Assembly: GCA_017506865.1 (NCBI GenBank)
Contig: JAFCMP010000001.1
Coordinates: 1,860,001-1,924,000, forward strand
Length of the DNA: 64,000 bases
Origin: Tribonema minus
Lineage: Eukaryota; Sar; Xanthophyceae; Tribonematales; Tribonemataceae
Reading direction: 5' to 3'
The notes beneath the pieces were generated by a model, which was not told the origin of the DNA, made no database searches, and saw only the letters and a list, made by a program, of their open reading frames with translations. The position numbers and the translations under genes are program-made. Shown here in pieces: positions 24,101 through 33,428 of this stretch (position 1 is the first letter of the stretch; the number at the start of each line of letters is the position of its first letter).

Positions 24101-26955
24101 ATGCGCGACACCTGCGACAGCGTACTGCATACACATTGGATGAGGGTACGCTGAACTTGCACAGGACCCCCAGATCCTACGCCATGTTGCGGTTGCGCGG
24201 CTTCTGCATCTAGCTACAGTAGTGCAATTCCACCAACACGTGTTTCATACGCAGTATTACCTTGATTACCTCGAAGTACAACCTGGACCACATGATAGTG
24301 CGCAACCCGTGACTGGACAATTAATGGCATGGCAACTGGCATTCTAGCTCAACCAGGCAAGCCTTGCAAATAGGCGACTTGGAGCCCGATAGAAGTTTTA
24401 GGGTGAGGGTTAGGTTAGGGTTTGGGTGAGCCCAGCAGAACCATCGCACAGGACGCGCTCATACCCACAGCCCCTGCTAGATGTACGTGTGATATATAGA
24501 GCATGCAGTGTGCTTGCACGACACGCCAGATGTGCTGAAAGGGCCCAGGTCTCACTCTCAATGCTTCTTCAACTTGAAGCATAAGTTCAACTTTGGGGGG
24601 TCGTCCTTGGTGACAACAGCCAGACGCGGTGTGCAAGGTACGCGTCTGCGGCGGCTGCGCGACGGGTTTCTCCACACAATACTGAGCACTGCAGACTTCA
24701 CACACACCCAAGACTCCCATCCCCCTTTCCGTCATCAACCGAACGTTCTGAAATTGCGGCAGGCATGCAGAGACGGTAATCCGGCGGCGAGCTGTCTGCC
24801 CACTGCTTGAGAGAAGTGAGTTGAAAAGAAATAGCACATCTAGAGAGGCAGAGTATATATTTGTAGTTTCAAGTCAGCGTACCTGCGTAGGCGCGCTGGT
24901 GGTGTCCCCCGAGTACAGTCGCAGGCTCCCATAGTCGGCGCGCCGCATGTGGTGCAGCAGCCCGCGCCAGTTGGTGACGTCACCCCAGGACCCGGGCTGC
25001 GACAGCGCACAAGATGGGGGTTGTGTGATAACCCACGAGTGAGACTACACTCACTGTACACACACCCGATTGCCAAGGTATTTGCAAAGATGCGCTGCGC
25101 GCAAAAGCACTACCGCGCGTGATCAGCGGGGTGGTGCGCACAACAAGCACAAAATGTACGTTCCAGGGGATGAATTCACGACGTGCGGCAGGCGGTGCGC
25201 CGCTGCGCACTGCAGTCACACAGCTGAGACATGCTGTCCAGCAGGTCTGACGGCGTGTGCGCGGCCTGAGCGCGCTGTGTGCAGACGGTGGCAACAACCG
25301 CTGTTGGCCACAACGTTTTAAGGTGACAGCACATGGCGTACGTCATCACGCCCGTGAAGTGGGTTCAGTCTGAGGCACCGGGGGGGGGGTGGGGCAGTCC
25401 ATGACACGCGTCATGACCGTCGTCCCCAACAAATTTGCGTCGAAGTGTACGAGCTGTGCACGTGATGCCTGCGATTCAAAACACATACATGCACAGGCCC
25501 TCGATCCACTGGCAAGAGGCGGCCGAGAGCCTTGCGCCTTCGGCGAGGCACGTCATCACACATCGGCGTACACAGCACAGCCGCACCGCAGCACGTCTGC
25601 GTCCAGCCAGCCACCGCAGTAGCGCCGTTGACAAGCGCCCAGAGCTCACATGCTCACGCAGCGCCCCATCCGCAGCACAGCCAATCACTCAGCGCGCCCA
25701 CCTTGTGCGACGTCATCACGAAGGGGTGTCCTCACACAACGGCCAGCAGGTTGGCGTACCGCACAACGCCTTCTCCCAGCAGTTAACTGCAGCAGCATTA
25801 AATGGCACCCACTAAGCGCAAATTCTGCAGTGCCTCATCCTCAGCACACCCCGTCACTCTGCGCGCCCACCTTGTGTGCCAGGCGCGCCGCCAGCGGCAG
25901 GTACGCGTACGGCAGCAGCCCCGCAAAGAAGCACGCCGCGAGCGCCGCCACGCGCGCCGCGACGCCCCCCCACCCCTCCCCCCGCGCGCGCGCCGCCGCC
26001 GCCTGCACCGCCAGCACCCACGCCGCCAGCGGCGCCGCGAGCAGCACGATCGTGTGCTGGTTGGTGAGCGCGAGCCCGCACAGGAGCGCGCCGGCGGCGG
26101 CGCCGCGCCACGTCGGCGCGCGCGCGTGCGCGAGCGCCGCGCGCAGCAGCGCCGCCGCGAACAAGTTGTTGAGCGCGAAGACCTCCGCAGTGACGGCGTA
26201 CTGCCACGTGAGCGGCGCGAAGGCGTACGCGGCGGCGGCGCCCGCGGCGGCGAGCGTCAGCGGCGGGGCGCGCACTTCTGGCAGCAGCTGCTGCTGCGTG
26301 TGCGCGGCGGCCTTCCGCCGCCACTGCTGCTGCTGAGCGCGCTGCTGCGGCGCCTGCGGTGGCACGAGCAGCGCAATGCTGCTGGCCAGCAGACTTGCCG
26401 CGCACGCTGAGAGCAGCGCGGAGAAAGCGTTGGCACGCCACGCCGGGCTGTGCCGCCCCGATTCGGGTGAGAAGGGCTGATCTTTGACAGGCCATGGCGG
26501 CAGCCATCGCATGACCACATGGTAGAGCAGGGTGAAGAGGGGGTAGCCTGGGGGATGAGCTGTGCCGAGGTGGCACGCTTCAGAGAGGAGCTCGCCGGTG
26601 TCGCCTCCGGCCACGCCTGCAATTGTCACCAGGGAAAGTTCACAGAAGACAGCAAAGGAGTCATCAGCATCCACCTAGCTGCCAGCGAGGTCTCCAGTGT
26701 ATCGCACAGTGAAGTAAGACAAGCATGGCGGACGATAGACAAGCGGCAGACTCATCAGAGCAACGTACCCGGTGCCAAAGTGACAAGATAGACCGAAAAG
26801 ATCCCAACAGTCAAGGCCACATATCCAAGAGGACCCTGCAGGAGAGACGAATGTGCTGCTTCGTCCTGATGTCCTTGGTGGAGAGCAACAACTGTGTTGG
26901 TGGGAGCGATCTTGTTGGATCCCTCTTGGTTTCGGCTGCTCTTCTGCTGCTGCAT
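15135..26955 (-). CDS. TMEM260: TMEM260-like protein O-mannosyltransferase (DUF2723)
   Basis: TMEM260 is an ER membrane GT-C enzyme that O-mannosylates secretory proteins in animals; its substrate here is unknown. Eleven exons close in phase to 845 aa: 26769-26955, 25871-26616, 24883-24996, 23270-23398, 21712-21975, 20592-20711, 19566-19643, 18728-18798, 17611-17876, 15965-16125, 15135-15536. The first membrane span ends LVTLAPG and continues across the junction into VAGGDTGELLSEACHLG and TAHPPGYPLF, the family hallmark. Then come AEVFALNNLF, CGLALTNQHT, SWGDVTNWRGLLHHMRRADYG (exon 3), LLFGVHARFW (exon 5), YVQSCEGFRRDVTLINMSMM (exon 7) and LKFPGTHYG (exon 8). The start at 26955 is the first ATG before the membrane span. 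Intron 6 has a GC donor. Almost every intron carries tandem copies of a neighbouring exon end. Confidence 0.94.
15840..16490 (-). repeat. Copies of both ends of TMEM260 exon 10
   Basis: The 3' half of exon 10 (EAGAVLLERAMAM) has a decayed copy at 15845-15900 in the downstream intron. The 5' end with its acceptor (GGLPPLDKYSW) has a close copy at about 16296-16360 and a weaker one near 16445-16490 in the upstream intron. Confidence 0.75.
16880..17640 (-). repeat. Ladder of TMEM260 exon 9 donor copies
   Basis: The + strand motif AGCGCTCACCGGCGGACGCC, the complement of the exon 9 end plus its GTGAGC donor (true copy 17601-17640), recurs near 17424, 17237 and 17064, with a weaker version at 16886. 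Spacing is about 170-190 bp, and the GTGAGC donor survives in all. Confidence 0.92.
18618..18715 (+). repeat. Dispersed repeat, copy 2 of 2
   Basis: This is the counterpart of 459-560. It carries TTGTCACCTAGAGCTCTAC and TTTTGACTCGTTTCCATG, and sits just upstream (on the - strand, downstream) of TMEM260 exon 8. Confidence 0.75.
19641..20010 (-). repeat. Copy of the TMEM260 exon 7 acceptor region
   Basis: The acceptor side of exon 7 reads on the + strand TGAGCGATGCCACAACACC near 19645 and recurs near 19980 as TGAGCGATGCCACAACACC. Surrounding GGTCATCACG/TCATCGCG-like stretches are also shared. The distant copy lies 335 bp into the upstream intron. Confidence 0.65.
21956..22650 (-). repeat. Ladder of TMEM260 exon 5 acceptor copies
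   Basis: The exon 5 start (GGGIARAAPLAVAAAL with its acceptor, true copy ending at 21975) recurs upstream in the intron around 22070-22150, 22225-22295 and 22395-22460, with a faint trace near 22625-22650. The nearest copy also keeps the flanking AGATAGAGATCC of the intron. Similarity decreases with distance. Spacing is about 150-180 bp. Confidence 0.9.
23107..24075 (-). repeat. TMEM260 exon 4 flanked by copies on both sides
   Basis: The exon start (GLWDRLVLWAMDLHARQ, true copy ending at 23398) has related units near 23505-23555, 23670-23735, 23860-23905 and 24010-24065 in the upstream intron, each followed by a shared CGATGACGTGTGTAC-type stretch. The exon end with its donor (near 23270) has two copies near 23107-23140 and 23191-23225 in the downstream intron. 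Confidence 0.9.
24400..24428 (+). repeat. Interstitial telomere-like repeat
   Basis: Imperfect TTAGGG units (GGGTGAGGGTTAGGTTAGGG) lie within TMEM260 intron 3. Similar short runs occur at 19254-19270, 20178-20200, 29008-29018, 57852-57890 and 59289-59310, all intronic. Confidence 0.8.
25655..25880 (-). repeat. Copy of the TMEM260 exon 2 donor
   Basis: On the + strand, CAGCGCGCCCACCTTGTG near 25698 repeats GCGCGCCCACCTTGTGTG near 25861, where it marks the exon 2 donor. The preceding CCGCAGCACA-type stretch also matches. Only about ten exon bases were copied. Confidence 0.65.
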
Positions 26956-27161
26956 GTGTGCGACTGCAGCTGGCGCCAACAGTAAGCGATGCAACAGACA
27001 GAACTCAACCCTGCTGCTGCACCTATGCACTAAGCTGCTGCTGGTGGAAAAACACACTGCTGCAACTTTACGTTTACCGGTCGCCAACTTCGCGGAGAGT
27101 CACTCTTTAAAAGGCCACAGTTGAAGAAGTTCATCCTAGGATTCCTATCGTGTGTGTCGAC
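26956..27161. promoter_or_regulatory. Short divergent promoter region (TMEM260 / Rossmann gene)
   Basis: Only 206 bp separate the two start codons, which point away from each other, so this stretch must carry both promoters and 5' leaders. I see no TATA box; ACTTTACG and TTTAAAAGG (27107-27115) are the only A/T-rich bits. Co-regulation is inference. Confidence 0.55.
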
Positions 27162-30100
27162 ATGGTGGCGGCCTGGACCCAGCTGGGGCGGTGCCTGACG
27201 GTGGGGACATTGGTTGCTGGCGTATGCGGCTTCATCGCGGCGGGACGTGGGCTCAGGATGGGCAACAATGACCTCTACATCGTAGGAGCAGGATACCTCG
27301 GGTGAGAACGAGGAGCAAGACTTTGCTTGCACAGAGCTGCGTGGTCGAGTGTAGCAGCTCTTGTACTGCCAGATCGATTGCCGGCTTTTGCAGCAAGCGC
27401 CAACAGCGATTTTGTGGGAACTTGATGTGTGCATATCTGCTGATCTACTCAACTGCGCTTCATGATCGTGCGCTTTCTCTCAGCGTCTTGCCTACCACGC
27501 GAATGCCTGCTGCAGTGAATCAATTCTTTGCTGCGCCGCAAACTGTCTGCAGCTCGCGCTAATTGGTGCAGCCTGGACTGTCTGTCCCCCCCCAGCAACA
27601 CCAAGTTCACATTTGAAACATGCACCGATGTGGCGAACAACCTGAGTTGAATCAAGTTCTCTCACAACGGGGTCGACTTGCACCATAACTTGTCAATCCA
27701 CCGCTGAAGCAAGCGGATAGGGAATCAGTGGCAGCAGCTGCACCCGGATGCCAAGGTGTTTGGCGAAACCCGCAGCGAGGCAAAACACGAGGACCTGCGG
27801 GCTGAAGGGATGGAGCCCGTGTTGAGAGCTAGCAGAGGGGTCCAGAAGTACACCAACGTCGTCTTCTGTGCAGCTCCGTCAGGTAAAGTCTGCCGTGATT
27901 TGTACCAGCTCACCTGTGTGCAGAGAATGTACTCGGCACGCCAGGAGACCTCATGTGAAACTGACGGTTATGGCATTGGCGCTAGATCATGTGGTGCAGT
28001 TACACAGATTCGCTGAATCATGCACCTGCAGCCTCTTGCAAAATGCGATGGGTGCTTCCATGGCATATCGCCGCATTGTGGATCAAGCACTGTCACTGCT
28101 CACGGTCATCTGTGCAGCTTTCGCATACGATGCTGCATTCGCAGCACCTTCGTGCGCATGAACACACACTCCACAATCGACATTGCACACATCACACCAT
28201 GCGCGCCATCTGCACTGCATGACTCACACGCACTGCGCGTGCCAGCTCTGCGGTGCTCCAAACTGCCAACAACAACAGCGCTGCCTGCACTTTCGCACCG
28301 TCGGCCTGCCACTGAAAGTGGTACGCAGCGGTCAAGAGCAGCATGGCTCCCCCCTCGTCCATTGCCGTCCGCTCTCACACGCACTTCTGCACCGCCGGCC
28401 TAACACTGAAAACGGCACGCAGCGGTCTCACACGCGACTCCCTCAGCGTCCGCCCTCACATGCGCGCAACGGGAGACTCCCTCACCGTTCGCTCTCACAT
28501 GCGCGTAACGCTACGCGCGTCGCCGCCGCCGCAGGCAACGACGACTACGCGGGCGAGGTGACGGCGGCGGCGCGCGACCTGTGGAACGCGGAGGGCACGG
28601 GGTGCTTTGTCTTCACGTCGAGCGGCGGCGTGTATGAGGAGAAGGAAGGGGGGGTCGTGCGCGAGGTGTCCCCCGTGGGGTCGAGCCCGCGCAACATGAA
28701 GCTGCTGCAGGCAGAGGGGGCGTGCCTGGAGGTGCGCGTGCGGAATGCTGCACTGTGCACGGTGTCAGCGGCGCAGACGAATGCCCCCTGCTTTTCAGAA
28801 ACGACGCGTATTGGTTGTCGCGCAGTGTCTTCACAAGGCGGAGGCTCCAGAGTAGTCGGAATGTGCTTGCCGCATACCCTCACGTGTCGGAATTGCGTCC
28901 GTGCAAGGGTCGTCTCAACAGGCCGTCAATGCTGCACCACCGCTGCCTCTGATCCACTCCAATTGCGCGTGCGTCAGCGCTCAGATGATGGTTTTGCCAA
29001 TTTGGGCTAGGGTTAGGGCATGTGGTGAGTCACCTGCAGCTGGCGGCGGCTGCACGCCTGCTACAGGTAAAGCGCGCCGCGGCTTCCGGCAGAGCAGGCG
29101 CGGCGCTGCGGCCACGCTTTCTTCCACTCGTGCAGCGATTCAGGTTGATTCATCACGACACGCAGCGTCGCTCACAATCACAGCTCGCACCAGTCTCCCT
29201 CAAGCTATGCCTATTCATGCACTGCAAAGCACAGCACGGCGGCCCGCAGCGAGGCTTAAGACCGCGGAGACCGTTGTGCGCACGCGCAACTGCATTCCGC
29301 TTGCATGCCGTCGTGCCGCTCGCGTGGTGCATTACCCGAGATCCGCCGCCGTGCTCAGTTCGCCGCTCTGCACGCCCCTGCACGACCCCAACGTTCAGCA
29401 ACAGTCACGCTGATTCGCCGTCAACGTTGCTTGCGTGCGCTGCTGCTGCTGTTGTGCGTCCGTCGCCGCGTTCGGCAGGCAGGGGGCTGCGTCGTGCGGC
29501 TCGCGGGGCTGTACTCGCTGGAGCGCGGCGCGCACTCATTCTGGCTCGCGCGCGGCGAGGTTGACGCGTCGCCGGACGGCCTCATCAACCTCCTTTCATA
29601 TGACGACGCGGCAGGTGCGTGCTTCTGATCGTGCAGCGCTGTCGCAGTGCGTGGTCATAAGTGGTGTTAGGCCATTAGCGTGCCTGCTGCTGCTTCGCTG
29701 CTCTGGCTCGCGCGCGGCAAGGCGGACGCGTCGCCGGACGGCCTCATCAACCTCCTTTCATATGACGACGCAGCAGGTGCGTCTACCTTAACATGCAGTG
29801 ATGTGGGCAGATCGTTCGTTGCCATCCCCACACGTCAGGACGAGCGCACTCACCCCAACACCGAGCGCGCATTGCTCATCGCAGCTTCGCCAAGCTGACG
29901 CCTGCCAAACAAGTTCAGCGCGTTCGTTGCGTGATGCGCCGACCCGTCACCTGCTGCCCCAAAGCATCTCAAGCAGCCCTTGCGCCGCTCTCTGGCGCCT
30001 CGTGCAGGCGCCGCCATGGCGGCACTGCAGCATGGCGGGCGGGCGCTGACGCTGCACGCGCGCCCCCCCCCCCCCCCCCCCCGCGCCCCTGCCCCCCCCC

Positions 30101-31833
30101 ACCCCCATCTCGTCACCTCTCGCAGTCAGACTGAACAGCACACACATGTACACCCCCCTCCCCCCCTCCCCCGCGCAGTTGCTGTGGCGGCGGCGCTGGA
30201 GCACAGCGGGCGCGCGCTTACGCTACTCCCGCCGCTGCCGCGGGCTTAGATCTCCGCAGCAACGCTCATGCGTTCGCTGACATTACTTCAATCGCATCCC
30301 ATTTTGAGCGTTGGCCTCTCACTCGCACCCCCCTCCCCGCTCGCAGGCGCCGTCATGGCGACCCTGGATCACAGCGGGTGCGCACTGATGCTGCTCGCGA
30401 GCGACGACGCGGACCCGCCGCTGACGCGCGTGCAGCAACGCTCTGCCACCCGCTGACCTACTTCCTTCAATAGTGTCCCAAATTGCGCTTCTCACTCGCC
30501 CCCTGCCCCCCCCCCCAGGCGCCGTGGTTGCAACCCTGGAGCACAGCGGGCGCGCGCTGACGCTGCTCTCACGGTCTTCCCCCCCCGCCCCCCTCCACAC
30601 ACACAGCCGCTTAACAGCACACACGTGTCCCCCCCCCCCCCCCCTTCCTCCGCGCAGGCGCCGTGGTTGCAACCCTGGAGCACAGCGGGCGTGCGTTGAC
30701 GCTGCTCGCGGGCGACGACGCCGACCCGCCGCTTACGCGCGCGCAGATCTGCGAGGCAGCGCTCAGGCACCCGCTCTTCGCCGCGCGTGCGCCGCCGGCA
30801 TTCCGCCAGTCCGCCGGCAGCGTGGACGACAGGGGGAAGGTGTACGATGGCGCCGCGACGCGCCGCATCCTCGGCTGGGCGCCCAGGCACAAGTGAGTGG
30901 ATGTGAATGAATTCACGGGGGATGCGCAACGCGGCGTTCATGCGCGGTGCATGGTGTGGCGGGCTGGGCACCTGAGCACATGTGGGCGCAAATTCATTCT
31001 TTCGTTTATTCAATGACAGGCATGAGGTTCATGCATGCCCAACGCGTCCCGCGTTCATGTTTTTGAATTGAGGAGGGTGTACCGGCGGGGGCGCCCAATC
31101 ACAAGTGAGCGCGGGACTCATCCATCAAGATAAATCCATACACGCAACTCATTCAAGCGTCCGCGCGCATGCGGCGCTGCTGCTCCAGCCCAGACAAGCG
31201 GGATGGATCTGCTGCCCGCCGGTCCCCCTCAGGCCAACGTGTGTGCTCCATATGCGTAGCGAAGGCTCCCTGGATGTGTACTTCTATGCGTACTGCGCTT
31301 TTTATTCGTGTTGCTTTCCTGAGCGCCGCTGCTTTGCCTCAGAGCTCCTGCAAGCAATGTTGAGCATTTCTTGTGCCTCCGGGGCCACACCACGCACTTA
31401 GGGTCAGGCTCGCCCTAAACCTAGCCCAAAGCTGCTGCGAGCGATGTTGAGGGCCTCCGCGGCCACGTCGTGCGCTTTGGGTCAGGCGAACCTTAAACCT
31501 AATGCTAACCCTAACTTGCATGCCGCCCCGGAACAGGCGGTTGAGTGGCCTTGCGGCCTGCGGCGAGGGCATTGCTATGATCATGCCGCTCTTGGGTAGC
31601 CCTTGCCCTGAGCGCTACCGCGTTGCCTCGCCTCAAAGCTGCCTTGATCACCTGAGCCCACAGCGAGAATCGGCATTCAGGTACCTAGGCGCGCCGCATG
31701 GCACACACAACTGAGCTCTTCGTGCCTCGCCCTCTCGCGTTCGTGCAGGAGCTTCACTGAGTTCATCGACGAGGCTGTCCGACAATCCAACGCCGCCGCC
31801 GCAGCCGGCGTGACGCCGCTGCCCATCCCCTAG
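27162..31833 (+). CDS. NAD(P)-binding Rossmann-fold protein, atypical SDR/epimerase-like
   Basis: Six exons close to 321 aa: 27162-27301, 27710-27882, 28535-28731, 29479-29614, 30658-30892, 31749-31833. The order matches a plant/algal family of NAD-dependent epimerase-like proteins whose reaction is not established: dinucleotide site LYIVGAGYLG (residues about 38-47), WQQLHPDAKVFGETRS, VVFCAAPSG, FVFTSSGGVYEEKEGG, VVRLAGLYSLERGAHSFWL, DGLINLLSYDDAA, and a C-terminal RRILGWAPRHKSFTEFIDE. The classical YxxxK active-site pair is not evident. Residues 10-27 are hydrophobic (CLTVGTLVAGVCGFIAAG) and precede a Phe-containing cleavage-like site, so secretion or plastid targeting is possible. ATG 27162 is the only suitable start. 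Introns before exons 3 and 5 and after exon 4 contain tandem copies. Confidence 0.9.
28285..28515 (+). repeat. Tandem units in the intron before Rossmann-gene exon 3
   Basis: A unit with GCACTTTCGCACCGTCGGCC and GTACGCAGCGGTC near 28287 recurs near 28384. A shorter unit, GACTCCCTCAGCGTCCGC plus CCTCACATGCGCG, repeats at about 28436 and 28474. Neither copies exon sequence. Confidence 0.7.
29542..29785 (+). repeat. Near-identical copy of the Rossmann-gene exon 4 end
   Basis: About 79 bases (29542-29620), encoding WLARGEVDASPDGLINLLSY and on to the GTGCGT donor, recur at 29702-29780 with only a few differences (WLARGKADASPDG). The donor is intact in both. The second copy lacks an obvious acceptor, so it is probably a decoy donor rather than an exon. 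Confidence 0.93.
30006..30760 (+). repeat. Five-step ladder of the Rossmann-gene exon 5 acceptor
   Basis: Copies of the exon 5 start (GAVVATLEHSGRALTLL with its CAG acceptor) begin near 30006, 30172, 30343, 30514 and finally 30655, the true exon. The copy at 30343 extends through the GDDADPPLTRAQ-equivalent segment. Several copies are preceded by poly-C acceptor tracts and would be usable splice acceptors. Spacing is about 140-170 bp. Confidence 0.95.
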
Positions 31834-33428
31834 GACTCCCAACGATTGCATGTTCACGGACGGTGCAGCAGCAGCTTTCGCCTGCAACAAAGTCACAGAT
31901 GGCAACCGTATTCGGCATGGCAGCTCTGCCTGCGCGCGTGCCGGAGGCGTCCATGGCTGAAGACTGTGAGCACGGTCTGCGCTGCACGGCAGCTGCGCCT
32001 GCGTCTGCATGCTAATAATGACACTCGTGCCGCTACAGCAGCCGCGTGGTGTACTGCCTGTTGCGCGTGCTGGCCGTTGCTGCTGTGCGTATTGATTCGC
32101 GTGTGGTCCACTGAATGTGGGCGACGTGCTGTGCGCAAGTCTCGCCCTGTGCACAATACTTCAAGTTGAACATGCGCATGCTGCGCACTTGCCGCTCAGT
32201 ACATACAGCTTTGCATGAGACGCCGCCTTCGACCGCGCATGCGATTGACGCTCAGTCACATGACGTTTTGGATGTGGTTGCGGTTCGGTCATTCGTGCAC
32301 GGGCAGCAAGTCTGCACCACACGCATTTCTCGCAAGCTGTTGCTGCAATGAGCTGGCTGCTCGCTTGCTCTCTGTCTGTCATTGCGACTTGCTGAAACTC
32401 TGCAGCAGCCTAGCACCAATACACGGGCGGCGTCAGGGCATCTGTGCGCCGGCGTTATTTGAGCTCCATAGCTGTCCGCACCGTGACGCACCAAATTGGT
32501 TGTCTCAGTGACCAGCGGTGCCGCGCCCCCCCTGTCGCATTGTCAAGTGCGCAGCGCGTGTGGGCAGGCAATGAAACTCATGCGCAGGAAGCATATCCCC
32601 TTGAGGTTGAAGTTGAAATCTAGTGGGCGCAACGTGCCGTGTCTCACAGGGTCTGATGCTGATTCTGTAAAACAGCGGCTGCCAGAGGACCGCACTGCCA
32701 AACCACGCATCAGCACTAGAAACAAGAGCCACAAGCGCCAAAGACAACAGATACCCTCACGCGTCATGTAAAACGTATGTGTATTCCGTATTGGCTGTGA
32801 ACCGCATGGCTGCGCCGGCAGCGGCGGCCCGACACAAATGCAATTGCCACTACGTCAGACATGAATGCACGGGGTTGGAGGGGGGGGGGGGGGGGGGCAG
32901 TCGCGGGCAAACACGCCTTCCAACCTTGGTTGCAAGTACCCCTCACCTGGTCGATTCAGCGGGATGGGTGCATGTGTGTTGGGGGGGGAGGTGGGGGGGG
33001 GGGGGGGGGGGGGTAATAGCAGTTCGCATTCCCCTCGCCCGCAGCACACACACACACACACTCACACGGCGCGCACGTCGCAAACAGCACGCACCCCAGA
33101 GCGCACGCGGCACAGTAAAGAACATAAGTCAGCAGCTCCGTGCCGCCAGCTCAAGGGCTCTGAGGCAGCAGCAGCGCCGGTGCCCGCGGGTGGTCTCACA
33201 ACAGCCGTGGCTGCCGCCCATGTAACAAAAACTCTCATTGCGATGCCGCGTAGGCGGCGGAGGGGGCGGGAGGGCTTGTTCACCGTGCAAGGGGGGGGGG
33301 GGGGGGCAAGGGGCAACACCAGCACAGGCTGCGTGCGGTGAGTGACGCGCGATGAGACGCAATGCTGCTGGCGCCGACGGCGCGCGGCAGCCACACTTCA
33401 GGCTTGAGCTTGCGCGAACGGCACTGGC
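31834..33428. other. Convergent intergenic region, low-complexity rich
   Basis: This lies between the stop codons of the Rossmann gene and the methyltransferase. It holds several poly-G runs (near 32880, 32985 and 33292), a CA microsatellite (33046-33062) and TTCAAGTTGAA at 32161. No reading frame here resembles a known family. Confidence 0.6.

Noticed and set aside
32880..33310. Poly-G blocks as possible G-quadruplex regulators
   Set aside because: Homopolymer runs of this kind occur throughout the window, mostly as acceptor tracts; nothing sets these apart.
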